Of a stretch of 49,863 bases of DNA, positions 36,201 through 45,700 are shown piece after piece. A program made the translations under genes and the position numbers. Source of the stretch: Prevotella sp. (lineage in GTDB: Bacteria; Bacteroidota; Bacteroidia; Bacteroidales; Bacteroidaceae); the NCBI GenBank assembly GCA_017475265.1, contig JAFVFY010000078.1, forward strand, positions 1 to 49,863. Direction: 5' to 3'. Every line of letters begins with the position of its first letter. Within the stretch, counting starts at the first letter, position 1. A model generated the notes under the pieces. That model made no database searches. It was not told the DNA's origin and saw nothing but the letters and a program-made list of their open reading frames with translations.

Positions 36201-36611
36201 AAAATCCTGAACTTAGCACGCCTGAACCTAGAGTCGATGATTGGTAACAACAACCAGAGCCAGGCAGTGAACTACCGCTGGCGTAAAGAGGGTGACGTGA
36301 CCACGATGCCACGTGCCATGCATGGTGAGAATGAAGCCTACAACTCGCTCGTCTCTGACCGATACGTTGAGGATGGCTCCTACCTGCGAATGAGCTATGC
36401 ACAGCTTTCCTACGCCATCAACAAGAAATATCTTAAGTGGATAGGACTCAATCGCGTTTCGTTCTACGCTTCCATCAACAACCCCTTCGTCATCACGAAG
36501 TACTCAGGCGTAGACCCCGATATCTCGCAAAGCGGATATGACCCCGCCATCGACCGTGCACAGACACCGCGTTCCAGGAGCTATACACTGGGTATTACGG
36601 TAGACTTCTAA
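33222..36611 (+). CDS. SusC/RagA-family TonB-dependent receptor (module B SusC1)
   Basis: 1129 aa with a signal peptide ending TASAQ. The regulatory β-sandwich starts VHGTVSDEMGGLMGA. The plug has DEALQGRIAGLDIIGNSGDLGSG and MRLRGVSSL. A β-barrel follows, with an EDANYDGNINALDISYLG calcium-like loop and a C-terminal Phe. It is the clear paralogue of SusC1 in module A: both share PKGY(N/D)LL.GDDYTMMLKE and the same domain order. It imports the ligand captured by the following SusD; the substrate is unknown. There is no STN domain. Confidence 0.93.
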   Translation: MKQIRYIIMAFALLLSYTASAQDITSVHGTVSDEMGGLMGATVCEVDGTGRIINSAVTDLNGNFTMKVKNTKDKIRFTYVGMSPQVLPINKTTYNITMKSATTLKEVTVKSKKRAQGNGLPIPERELSYATQTISMKEFEGLGITSVDEALQGRIAGLDIIGNSGDLGSGSTMRLRGVSSLSSLTDSNPLIVVDGNIREVNLADFDLAGANNEKFAELLNINPEDIAEIRVLKDAASCAVYGSQGGNGVIELTTKRGARGKPKLTYSLKLTGTHQPKGYDLLTGDDYTMMLKEAYFNPYQDDNASDIPEISYHTSDAEFRDWRQYRANTDWRDAVTQTGLRQNHYVTISGGGEKASFRIGGGFDHETGTIIKQKLNRFSTRVALDYNVSERIRVSTNFSLTYTKNKMNYDGLLDIAQKKMPNMSIYEYSPTGEVVGYYTMPREGPYAGSSVFNDDQKKYVNPVASANLAKNDRRTYDMSPELVINYRLLGTDEDHHRLDYRGSVYMNIFNQYDDKSYPWELTPLNYNADINTSYRASSKSVSFNTKHTLTFTPRFTNKDHEAMFMGRFELTSGSSNGQSTNAKRLATGVENPSAAGLGLEPGSWYNQWRSMYYTFSTHYSYKGRYVADFTVRVDGTTKFGPGNRWGYFPSGSLKWIISDEPWMQKLKPVLSMFAIRPGWALTGNQPNQNYLYTSKYGTVSNYIDMGAMSPLNIRLTDLRWQKKSEFNGGIDLAFFDDKIRLTIEAYHATITDMLMPNYRVPSSVGFTTVPYRNSGKMRNMGWEFHITTNRFIKKGKFYVDMNANFGNNRNEILEMDEYVLNNLNSTYDYKNGETLRRVQLHNPFGAIYGFKFKGVYTHNYKTFVNLNLSDEEFKQFTQGTLPDEWYADHGWEKRPYTAPVVTGPDGELIREADGTPKRMRYDYRSDGTGHTSSHQGFNGGDAIYEDANYDGNINALDISYLGSSLPKLTGGFGFTFNYGDWRLSTQFTYRVGNKILNLARLNLESMIGNNNQSQAVNYRWRKEGDVTTMPRAMHGENEAYNSLVSDRYVEDGSYLRMSYAQLSYAINKKYLKWIGLNRVSFYASINNPFVITKYSGVDPDISQSGYDPAIDRAQTPRSRSYTLGITVDF

Positions 36612-36725
36612 GACAATAAACAATAAACGTGAAACAATAAACATTGTGCAAAATGAATAAGACATCAATGATAAAAAGATTGACCAGTAAAATAACGGTT
36701 ATTGGTTATTGTTTATTGGTTATTG
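36612..36725. repeat. Leader cassette, copy 1 (5'UTR plus signal peptide)
   Basis: The 114 bp align without gaps to 40735-40848 with 11 mismatches (about 90% identity). The cassette covers the intergenic gap, the start codon and the signal-peptide coding region up to KITVIGYCLLVI, then similarity drops at the lipobox. The genes behind the two copies are a SusD and a FAS1 protein, which are not homologous. Confidence 0.85.
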
Positions 36726-38491
36726 GAATATCTTCCTGCTCCGACTTCCTTGAGATTCCTTCTCGCAGCGAAATCATCCTTGAGGAGTTCTGGAACGAGA
36801 AGAACGACGTGGACAACGTCGTGGCCGGCTGCTATTCGCGCATGCAGGGCGAAGACGTGCTCCAGCGCTTCATCGTCTGGGGAGAGTGTCGCGCTGACAA
36901 TGTGAAGGCTGGCAACCGCATTGATAAGGATGCCAACCTGGATAACGTGCTCAAGGAGAACATCACCACAAAGAACCCCTACACGGGATGGGACGGATTC
37001 TACAGTGTTATCAACCGTTGCAACACCGTCATCAAGTACGCTCCGGGAGTGGCTGCCGTAGACCCTGGCTACACTGAAAGTGAGCTGAAGGCCACCATCG
37101 CAGAGGTGAGCGCCATTCGCGATCTTATGTACTTCTACCTTATCCGTACCTTCCGCGATGTGCCTTACTACACTTACGCCTTCACCGACGATGACCAGCC
37201 CATGGACCTCGTACCTACACCTTTCGAGGCTGTCCTCGACAGTCTCATCACCGACCTGGAGGTGCAGCAAAACAATGCCATGAAGCGCTATGCCATCACT
37301 GATACGTACTACCAGACAGGACGTATCACCAAGTGTGCCATCTGGGCTATGCTTTGCGAGATGTACCTGTGGAAGGGCGACTATGACAACTGCATCAAGT
37401 ATGCCGACTTGGTGATCAATGACAAAAAGGAGCTTCTCAAGGAGCGTCCCAACATCAGCGGCAGCATATCCGGCTCCAGCAATGACAGTCGCACCAATGG
37501 TTTCCCACTTTCCACGGGAGGATTGTCAGGCAGTTCATACGGAAGCTTCTATGGAGACATCTTCACCAGTGGCAAGAGTGTGGAGACAATTTTTGAGCTG
37601 CTTTTCTCGCCCCTGAACAAGAGTCTGGCAGGACGTAAGGGTAGTGGCTGGCCTGGAAACTACGGTGCAGGACGGCTCTACGGATATGCCTCATCGTCGG
37701 CAATGAACGATGCCTTCCTCGACGCATCGAGCGTCGTCTCTGGCGACGGTGGTCGTACCAGTGGACGTTATGTCTACGCCAACGAGAACTATTACGCCGA
37801 CTCTCGCCTCTACATTAACTGTCACCAGGGGACAGGCGACGCCATTCGCAAGTTCGTGACGCAGAGCGTGTCGGTAGGGCAGGCATCGAACCACACTAGC
37901 AAGCCATCAGTAATCTACGGAACATACTACACCCACAGCGTGGTTGACAAGGTTGACTATTACGAAAACAGCTCCTCGTGGGTCATCTACCGCATGGCGG
38001 ACATTCTCCTGCTCAAGGCCGAGGCTCTCTGCCAGAAGCTGCAGGAAGGAAGCACCCAGGAGATTGTGGCCTACAATACGCCCTATCTTGACCAGGCCTT
38101 CACCCTAGTGAATGCTGTTAACAAGCGCGCCGTGGCACAGCCTATATCATCGCTCACCGACACCCTCCAGCGCTCCAAATACAACACTAAATCGGAGATG
38201 GAGGAATTGGTACTCAAGGAACGCCAGCGCGAGCTGATGTTTGAGGGCAAACGCTGGTACGACCTTGTCCGCCGTTCCATGCGCGATGGTAATACGGATG
38301 TCCTCTGCGAGGCCATGGCCAACCGTGAGAGCACCAATGCCAGCTACGTGAACAATTTCTTCGGCAACAGCGGTACAGGCATGTGGGCCATCTTCTGGCC
38401 TTACAATGACGAGGAGACGAAGGTGAGTGCAAACCTTGCCGCCCACCAGAACCCTGCCTTCAGCAGCGGAGAGACGAATATTCAGAAGTAG
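36653..38491 (+). CDS. SusD/RagB-family surface lipoprotein (module B SusD1)
   Basis: 612 aa from ATG 36653; the TTG at 36644 adds only three residues and is not needed. The lipobox is GISSC, followed by SDFLEIPSRSEI. The N-terminal half has FWNEKNDVDNVVAGCYSRM. The C-terminal SusD_RagB signatures are VIYRMADILLLKAEALC and ERQRELMFEGKRWYDLVRRSM. It is the counterpart of SusD1 in module A and the partner of the preceding SusC. Its leader is nearly identical in DNA to that of the FAS1 gene at 40776, not to the other SusD genes. Confidence 0.92.
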   Translation: MNKTSMIKRLTSKITVIGYCLLVIGISSCSDFLEIPSRSEIILEEFWNEKNDVDNVVAGCYSRMQGEDVLQRFIVWGECRADNVKAGNRIDKDANLDNVLKENITTKNPYTGWDGFYSVINRCNTVIKYAPGVAAVDPGYTESELKATIAEVSAIRDLMYFYLIRTFRDVPYYTYAFTDDDQPMDLVPTPFEAVLDSLITDLEVQQNNAMKRYAITDTYYQTGRITKCAIWAMLCEMYLWKGDYDNCIKYADLVINDKKELLKERPNISGSISGSSNDSRTNGFPLSTGGLSGSSYGSFYGDIFTSGKSVETIFELLFSPLNKSLAGRKGSGWPGNYGAGRLYGYASSSAMNDAFLDASSVVSGDGGRTSGRYVYANENYYADSRLYINCHQGTGDAIRKFVTQSVSVGQASNHTSKPSVIYGTYYTHSVVDKVDYYENSSSWVIYRMADILLLKAEALCQKLQEGSTQEIVAYNTPYLDQAFTLVNAVNKRAVAQPISSLTDTLQRSKYNTKSEMEELVLKERQRELMFEGKRWYDLVRRSMRDGNTDVLCEAMANRESTNASYVNNFFGNSGTGMWAIFWPYNDEETKVSANLAAHQNPAFSSGETNIQK

Positions 38492-38493
38492 CA

Positions 38494-38537
38494 GACCCTC
38501 CCCAATCCCCTTCCTTCGAGGACGGGGAATGGATAGA
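38494..38537. repeat. REP-like C/G-rich hairpin after SusD1-B
   Basis: CCCTCCCCAATCCCCTTCC, TTCGA, then GGACGGGGAAT: an imperfect stem with a TTCG-type loop just after the stop codon. It resembles the G-rich element found inside the next gene and inside the esterase gene. It may be a transcript stabiliser or attenuator between SusD1 and the FAS1 genes. Confidence 0.5.
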
Positions 38538-38575
38538 ATGTAAACAGAAAGTTAATAAAACAGAATATAAGCGTT

Positions 38576-40735
38576 ATGAAAAAATATCTCAGTGAAAAGA
38601 CAAGAGGAATATTCCGCTTTATGGTGTATATACTCCTCCCCCTCGCAGGGGGAGGCTGGGTGGGGGTCTCCTGCTCCGATGAACCCGAAGGTGAGTACTT
38701 CTACAGCTTCACCGGCGAGATGGCAAGCGACTACTTGAAGAACAGGCCTGAGCAATACAGCCAGTTCACTAAGATAGTGGAGAAGGCCAAGCTCATGGAC
38801 CTCCTTGCCACATACGGACAGTACACGTGCTTCGTTCCCACCAATGATGCCGTCGATGCCTATCTTAAGAATCGCAACATCAAGAGCATCGACGACTTGA
38901 GCAAGGCCGACTGCGACACCATCGCCCGTACACACATCATCTCTGGTGGTATCCTGAGCACTTTCGACCTCGTTCCCCACGGCACTACAGGCCTCTCTCT
39001 GCTCAACATGATAGGGCGCTACATCAGCACCTCCAACGGAGAGTTGAACGGGCAGCCTGTCGTCATGCTGGAGGGCTTGGCTCACATTGACCTCGAACAT
39101 CAGAACGATACCGTGGAGAACGGCATCATGCAGTCGATAGACCTGGTATTGGAAAAGTCTAACAGCTATGCTGCAGACATCCTGGGCAACAACCCGTCCA
39201 TGGGACTCTTCTACCAGGCCCTTCAGGCAACAGATGTCTACAATGACATCCTCCTCGTGGAAGACGAAGACTACGACGCCAAAAGCTACAAGAAGTACTA
39301 CTACACCTCTGACTTCTGGCGCGAGGTAGCCTGGGTACCCGATACCCGCAAGTATGGCTATACCATCTTCGTGGAACCCGACTCGCTCTATCGGGCAAAG
39401 TTCAAGGAGATGAATATCTCTACCGCCAACGGTGAACTACGGGCACTCTACGACCTGGCCTGCAAGCTCTACGACCCCACCTACCCAGATGATGTCAACG
39501 CCACTGGCCACTCATTCGAGCACCTCACCGACAGCATCAACCCCTTGCGCCGTTTCGTGCAGTACCACATTCTCAACCGCTCGGTACCTGGCGTGGACAA
39601 GCTCACCGCTCCGGTGATGAACGTGGGTAGCACCAACGAGGCCTTCGGTTTCAACACCAAGATTGTGAACCCCGTGGATTGGTATCAGACCCTGCTGCCA
39701 CATACGCTGATGAAGTTCGAGCAGCTCACCGTAGACATCGACGAGCTGGGCAACGATTGTCGCGGCATCGACCGTGACAAGGTAGGCGAACGGTTTATCA
39801 ACCGCCGCTATGCCGCACCAGAGTTCACCCATCGCGGAGCCTGGATAGACAGCCGCGTGGACACGCTCTATGAGCACGACGCCATCAACGGTCACTTCTT
39901 CTATGTCGATGACATAGTGGCCTTTACCAAGGAAGTGCGCGACGAAGTGCAGAACATGCGCATACGCATGGACTTCAGCTCCGTCTTCCCCGAGGTGATG
40001 ACCAACGACCTGCGCCAAAATGGCGACCCCACTAAAGACGATGCCTCCGGCTCGCCCGATGACAGTGCAGTGCCTGTCAATGGCCGTAATTTCTACTTCC
40101 CTGACGGCTATCTTGACGGTGTATCCTTCACCAACTGCTACTGCGTGTTGCGCCGCCCGCACACCAATTTCTGGTCGTGGCAGGGTGACGAGTGGAACCT
40201 CTTTGGCGACTACGACTTCACCTTCCGCATACCACCCGTTCCCTATAGTGGAGAGTGGCAGCTGCGACTGGGATTCTGCGCACTACCCACCCGTGGTGTC
40301 ATGCAGACATACTTCGACGGCATACCGCAGGGTATACCCCTCGACATGACCAAGTTCCTCGATTCAGAATTGTATATCGGCGACCGCTTCGTCAACGACG
40401 AGAAGCTGGGTGATTATAACAATAAGACCGATGAGGAAAAGGCTGAAGAACAGAAGCTTCTGAAGAACCTGAGTGCTTACCGCGACGGCCGTTCGCAGTA
40501 TCACTTCAATCCATCCAGTGGTGAGCAGTACTTCTTCCTTGGTAATCCACGCACCTACCGCCGTGTGCTCTGCCAGACCTACATCGACGCCCATAAGGAC
40601 CACTACCTGCGCTTCCGCGTGGCAAGTGACGGTAAGCAGGGTAACAACAACGAGTTCATGCTCGACTTCTTCGAGATGGTGCCCAAGAGCGTCTATGCCG
40701 TCGATGGCGAGGGAGCCATGGAGGACGACCTCTAA
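38576..40735 (+). CDS. FAS1 surface lipoprotein with C-terminal β-domain (module B, gene 4)
   Basis: 719 aa. The signal peptide is odd: after MKKYLSEKTRGIFRFMVY the hydrophobic part reads ILLPLAGGGWVGVSC, encoded by a G-rich dispersed repeat (38636-38672). The lipobox Cys is followed by SDEPEGEYF. FAS1 H1-like motifs are YTCFVPTNDAV (about 83) and YTIFVEPDSLY (about 262). The C-terminal β-domain has FRIPPVPYSGEWQLRLGF (about 549-566). It is the counterpart of the 712-aa protein at 10731. A weakly hydrophobic, glycine-rich leader could lower export efficiency. Confidence 0.85.
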   Translation: MKKYLSEKTRGIFRFMVYILLPLAGGGWVGVSCSDEPEGEYFYSFTGEMASDYLKNRPEQYSQFTKIVEKAKLMDLLATYGQYTCFVPTNDAVDAYLKNRNIKSIDDLSKADCDTIARTHIISGGILSTFDLVPHGTTGLSLLNMIGRYISTSNGELNGQPVVMLEGLAHIDLEHQNDTVENGIMQSIDLVLEKSNSYAADILGNNPSMGLFYQALQATDVYNDILLVEDEDYDAKSYKKYYYTSDFWREVAWVPDTRKYGYTIFVEPDSLYRAKFKEMNISTANGELRALYDLACKLYDPTYPDDVNATGHSFEHLTDSINPLRRFVQYHILNRSVPGVDKLTAPVMNVGSTNEAFGFNTKIVNPVDWYQTLLPHTLMKFEQLTVDIDELGNDCRGIDRDKVGERFINRRYAAPEFTHRGAWIDSRVDTLYEHDAINGHFFYVDDIVAFTKEVRDEVQNMRIRMDFSSVFPEVMTNDLRQNGDPTKDDASGSPDDSAVPVNGRNFYFPDGYLDGVSFTNCYCVLRRPHTNFWSWQGDEWNLFGDYDFTFRIPPVPYSGEWQLRLGFCALPTRGVMQTYFDGIPQGIPLDMTKFLDSELYIGDRFVNDEKLGDYNNKTDEEKAEEQKLLKNLSAYRDGRSQYHFNPSSGEQYFFLGNPRTYRRVLCQTYIDAHKDHYLRFRVASDGKQGNNNEFMLDFFEMVPKSVYAVDGEGAMEDDL
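38636..38672. repeat. G-rich REP-like element encoding a signal-peptide core
   Basis: CTCCCCCT, CGC, AGGGGGAG (38636-38654) is a perfect 8-bp hairpin, followed by GCTGGGTGGGGGTC. In frame it encodes the LPLAGGGWVGV part of the lipoprotein leader. Related sequence lies at 38494-38537 and 20281-20315. Confidence 0.7.
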
Positions 40736-40848
40736 ACAATAAACAATAAACGTTTAACAATAAACATTGTGCAGAATGAAACAGAATTCAATTATAAAAA
40801 GACTGACCAGTAGAATAACGGTTATTGGTTATTGTTTATTGGTTATTG
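40735..40848. repeat. Leader cassette, copy 2 (5'UTR plus signal peptide)
   Basis: It is about 90% identical and collinear with 36612-36725. The identity is perfect over the last 35 bp (ATAACGGTTATTGGTTATTG and on), which encode the hydrophobic core, and it stops before the lipobox cysteine. Confidence 0.85.
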
Positions 40849-42713
40849 TCTTCGCTTCCTGTTCAGACACCTGGGACGACCATTACGACGGCTCGCTGTC
40901 AAACGCCAGCGGTGGCAACAGTGGCACCCTTTGGGAAGCTATCAAAAGCGATGCCAGCCTGAGTAATTTCGCCAGCGTCATCGAGGGGACGGGGTATAAC
41001 CGATCTCTGAGCAGCAGCCAGGTGTTCACAGTCTTCGCTCCTGTCAACGACGATTTCTCAGCTGCCGACGCAGCAGCGCTCATAGAGCAATATAAATTGG
41101 AGAAAAAGAGCGTCGAAGATGAATACAATACTGTCATCAAGGAGTTTGTGCAGAACCACATTGCACTCTACAACTACAGTGTGTCCTCGGCAAGCAACGA
41201 CAGCATCGTGCTCATGAATGGCAAGTATGCCGTCATCACTTATCAGGGCATTGACGCCAGCGCCTTCAAGGAGAAGAACAAACTCTATGGCAACGGTGTC
41301 CTCTTCACCGTCGAGACCCCCGTCCACTATTCTGCAAACATCTTTGAGCAGCTGCGCAAGGATGCCGATCTGGACAGCGTGCGTTCCTTCGTCCATAATC
41401 CCCTGTTCTACCGTCGTGATTTCGACCCCAGCCAGAGTGTGGCAGGTGGCCTCAACGACTTAGGAGAGACTGTCTACCTCGACTCCGTATGGGTGCAGAC
41501 ATTTAGCATGAAAGATTATTTGGGATATATCCATTCTGAGGATAGTACCTACTGGATGGTGCTGCCCACCAATGACGAGTGGACGCGTATGATTGAGGAG
41601 TACACTCCCTACTTCAACTACAGCCCGAAGGCCGCCGACCTTATTAAAGAGGGTGATGGCACCTTCGACTCCCTATTGTACACCAACCCACGTCTGGCCA
41701 TACTCTCGGGAGTGACCTTCAGCCGCACGACGAATCCCCGCATACTCTCAGGTGAGGTAACCAGTACCACCAACAATGACTCGCTCATGTCATGCAATGC
41801 AGTACTGAACTACAACAACCGTCAATGGAAATGGGGAGCACCCTTCAACTACGGACAGTACTTCAACCCGATGAGCGAGGGTGGTGTGCTGAGTGGAGGG
41901 GCATGGACCAACTGCAGCAACGGACGCATCCTCAAGACCTCTAAGTGGAACATCGACCCGCTACAGAACTTCCTTCGCTGGAACATCAACGAAGTGGAGC
42001 AAGCATATCTCGACATATCGAAATACCAGACCAATGCTACGACAAAAGACTCTGCCTACACAGCCGACACCTACTATCGCAACGTCACCAACGACAAGTT
42101 CTCTGGCCGCGTGTGGAACGGCACGTTTGTGGAGTTCAGCCCGGCAGTGAGTACTGTCAGGCCTATTGTCACCATCGGCCTGACGGGTATGCTCTCCAAC
42201 GTGGGCTACGACATCTACCTCGTCACCGCACCGGCACTGGCTAACGACAGCAATGCCACCACACAGCAGAGCCTGCCCACGAAGTTCAACTGCACCATCA
42301 AATATCCTGATGCTAACGACGTCATGCAGTCCAAGTCACTGGGTACCAACATCACCACGTCGGGCACGAAGATGGACTACATCCTTCTGGCTGAGGACTT
42401 CCAGTTCCCCATCACCTATTACGGTCTCCAAGAGGAGAAGCCCTCTGTGCGAATCGAACTGGAATGCCGCGTGAGTAACAACGAAGTGAAGAACGACCTC
42501 TTCACCCGTACCATGCGCCTTGATTGTGTACTCGTAGTGCCCCACGGCACGTTGCGGCTGGTCGACGACCTTGCAACCGTCAGTCCTGCTCTTGCCGGTC
42601 AGCCGGGTGTCCTCATGTTCCCACATGGATGGAGCGACAAGAAACCTAGCGACGTCACTGATGAAAACATGTTTGAGAACTTCAGGCTGAAAGCCCTGTA
42701 TATGCTCCGATAG
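40776..42713 (+). CDS. FAS1 surface lipoprotein (module B, gene 5)
   Basis: 645 aa from ATG 40776 (the TTG at 40767 is three codons earlier). The lipobox is VFASC, followed by SDTWDDHYDG. FAS1 H1-like motifs are FTVFAPVNDDF (about 84) and YWMVLPTNDEW (about 259). The C-terminal half is β-rich (FVEFSPAVSTVRPIVTIGLTG), similar in layout to the 591-aa protein at 12922. The lipobox-proximal SDTWDDHYD matches SDWDEHFD in that counterpart. The family role is adhesion or ligand binding; the ligand is unknown. Confidence 0.83.
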   Translation: MKQNSIIKRLTSRITVIGYCLLVIVFASCSDTWDDHYDGSLSNASGGNSGTLWEAIKSDASLSNFASVIEGTGYNRSLSSSQVFTVFAPVNDDFSAADAAALIEQYKLEKKSVEDEYNTVIKEFVQNHIALYNYSVSSASNDSIVLMNGKYAVITYQGIDASAFKEKNKLYGNGVLFTVETPVHYSANIFEQLRKDADLDSVRSFVHNPLFYRRDFDPSQSVAGGLNDLGETVYLDSVWVQTFSMKDYLGYIHSEDSTYWMVLPTNDEWTRMIEEYTPYFNYSPKAADLIKEGDGTFDSLLYTNPRLAILSGVTFSRTTNPRILSGEVTSTTNNDSLMSCNAVLNYNNRQWKWGAPFNYGQYFNPMSEGGVLSGGAWTNCSNGRILKTSKWNIDPLQNFLRWNINEVEQAYLDISKYQTNATTKDSAYTADTYYRNVTNDKFSGRVWNGTFVEFSPAVSTVRPIVTIGLTGMLSNVGYDIYLVTAPALANDSNATTQQSLPTKFNCTIKYPDANDVMQSKSLGTNITTSGTKMDYILLAEDFQFPITYYGLQEEKPSVRIELECRVSNNEVKNDLFTRTMRLDCVLVVPHGTLRLVDDLATVSPALAGQPGVLMFPHGWSDKKPSDVTDENMFENFRLKALYMLR

Positions 42714-42740
42714 TATTCACCTCTAAACAATAAGGAAACA

Positions 42741-45700
42741 ATGTCTATGAAACGATATATCTTATTTGGACTTACAATGCTGCTCTCCTCACTTCCTTTG
42801 GGCATGATGGCTCAGGATGATGAGTCTGATGACGAGGAAGAGGGCACGGAGACGTCAGTACGTACGTTTACCCCAAAGCAGAAGCAGTATGAGACGCGCA
42901 CCGTCCGTGGCTCCGTCATCGACGCTGCCACGGGTCAGCCTGTTGCCGGTGCTATCGTGCGCGCTGCAGAGATTGACGGCTACAGCGTACTCACCGAGGA
43001 TGACGGTACCTACACCTTGAAGGTACCAGTGTTTGCCACCGCTCTCCACATCTCCACGCCCGACCATAATGCCGTGCGCATAGGTCTACTGAAGGGTGAG
43101 GAACAGAAGACGGCAATGCTACATGCTGCCATGTTTGTCACCGACTATAGTCAGCAGACCAACGTGCGCAACGATTACATCACCGATGACTTCCGCTTCA
43201 CTTCGGCCATCAACATCAAGGACGAGGTGCAGAAGCAACTCGGCGCACAGGTGTACACACAGACCCACAACGGAACGCCCGGCATCGGAAGCACCATGTT
43301 CATACAGGGTTTGAACTCGCTCAACGTCAATGCTCAGCCACTGATTGTCATCGACGGAGTGATTATCGACCAACAGTATGGACGCACACTGCTCCACGAC
43401 GGTTTCTACAACGACCTGCTGACAAACATCAACCCCTCCGACATAGAGAAGGTCACGGTGCTGCGCAACGGTACTGCCCTCTACGGTGCCAAGGGTGCCA
43501 ACGGTGTCATCCTCATCCAGACACGGCGCAACAAGTCGATGGCCACGCGCATCACGGCCAACGTCTCTGTAGGAGTGGTCACAGAGCCAAAATATGTGTC
43601 TATGATGGATGCCAACCAGTACCGAGGCTATGCCTCCGAGTTGCTCAAGAGCACAGAGACGAGAGAGAAGGCGTTCAACTTCCTCGACGAGCGTCAAATC
43701 AAGGACAACGGCGAGCGCAACTATTTCTACGACCTCTACCATCAGAACACCGACTGGAAGAAGTATGTCTACCACACCGCCATGACCCAGAACTACGGCA
43801 TCAACGTCGAGGGTGGTGACGATGTCGCCAACTACAACCTCTCCGTGGGCTACAGCAATGCTCAGAGCACACTGAAGATGAACGACATGGACCGTCTGAA
43901 CATACGCTTCAATACCGACATCCAACTGCTCCAGCGGCTTGGCGTGCGTTTCGACGCTTCGTTCTCAAACATTACGCGCAACCTGCGCAACGACGGTGCA
44001 CCCTCTACCTACGACGAGGGCACGCCCTCCAGCCCCTCCTTCCTGGCCTACGTGAAGAGTCCCTTCCTCAGCCCCTATAGCTACGGACGCGGTCGCTTCT
44101 CCGACTCACACTACGCAACAGACCCTGAGGACTACCTCACCACAGCCCTCCGCGAATACAGCAACTATAACTGGCAACTGGGCAACCCCGCAGCACTCCT
44201 TGAGTATTCTGACGCTGAGAACAAGAACCACTTCGAGAATTCGCAGCTCAACCTCACCGTCACACCCAAGTGGCAGTTCAATGCCAACCTCTCGCTCTCA
44301 GAGCATTTCAGCTACAACCTGGTGAACACCAGCGAGATGTACTACATTCCCATCAACGGAACGCCCTCCTACTATGTCGCCTCTCTCGATACTTACTGCA
44401 ATAATGAGGTGCGCTCATTAGCCTCAAAGCAGAACAGCGTGCAGAGCGACACCCGTTTAGACTGGCACAATCGCTATGGCGCTCATTACATACATGCCTT
44501 TGGAGGCGTGCGCATCAACTGGGAGAGCTTCACCACCAGTTCGCAGGTGGGTTACAACACCCCTTCCGACAAGACCCCCTTCATGAGCAGCAGCCTGGCT
44601 CACGTGAACGTCACTGGCGTTGATGAGAGCTGGAACGCCCTCTCCTGTTACGTACAGGGTGAGTACAACTACATGAGCCGCTACTACCTCCAGGCCAACC
44701 TCACTATGGATGGCTCGTCACGCTTCGGGCGCGATGCCGGCTCAATCCATCTCTTCAATGCTGCCTGGGCCATCTTCCCGGGCGTACAGGCGTCGTGGGT
44801 GATAAGCAACGAGCCTTGGCTTGCTAAAGTCAAGGGAATCGACTACCTGAAGCTCTCTGCCGGATTCGACGTCAGCGGTAACGATGACATCGACTACTAC
44901 TCCGCGCGCAGCTATTTCACAGCAGGAAAGTTCCTTAACAACGTCAGCGCGCTCTCCTTCGGAGGCATCGGCAACACAGAGATACAGTGGGAGACCACCC
45001 GGCGCTTCAACATTGGTCTCGAAGGCCACTTCCTGAACAACCGCCTGGCACTCAGCGCAAACTACTTCCACGCCATCACCGACAACCTGCTCACGCTGCA
45101 GCAGCTGGGATTCCTCTCCGGCCTTGACTACAACTGGAGCAATGGCGGTAAACTGCAGAACGACGGCTTCGATGTCTCGGCCAACGTGAAGATCATCACC
45201 ACCAAGGACTGGCAATGGCAGGTGGGAGCCAGCGTGGGACACTATAAGAACAAAATCAAGGAGCTGCCTGACGGTGCACAGTATGTCGACAACACCGTCT
45301 ACGGAGCCACCATCCGCACACAGGTGGGCCAGGCTGCCAACCTCTTCTATGGCTATAAGACCAATGGAGTCTATGCCACCGCTCAGGAGGCTACCGATGC
45401 AGGTCTCTACGTGCTTGGCGACAACGGCGTGGAGCACATGGCCTTCGAGGGTGGCGACATGAAGTTCATAGACCTTGATGGCAACAAGGAGATCAACGAG
45501 GCCGACCGCACCATCATAGGTGACCCCAACCCCGACATCTATGGAAACATCTTCACAACTCTCCAATGGAAGCGACTGAAGCTCGACGCACGCTTTAACT
45601 ACTCTCTGGGCAACGATGTCTATAACTATATGCGTCAGCAGCTCGAGGGCGGCTCGCGCTTCATGAACCAGACCACGGCCCTGAACCGTCGCTGGCAGGC

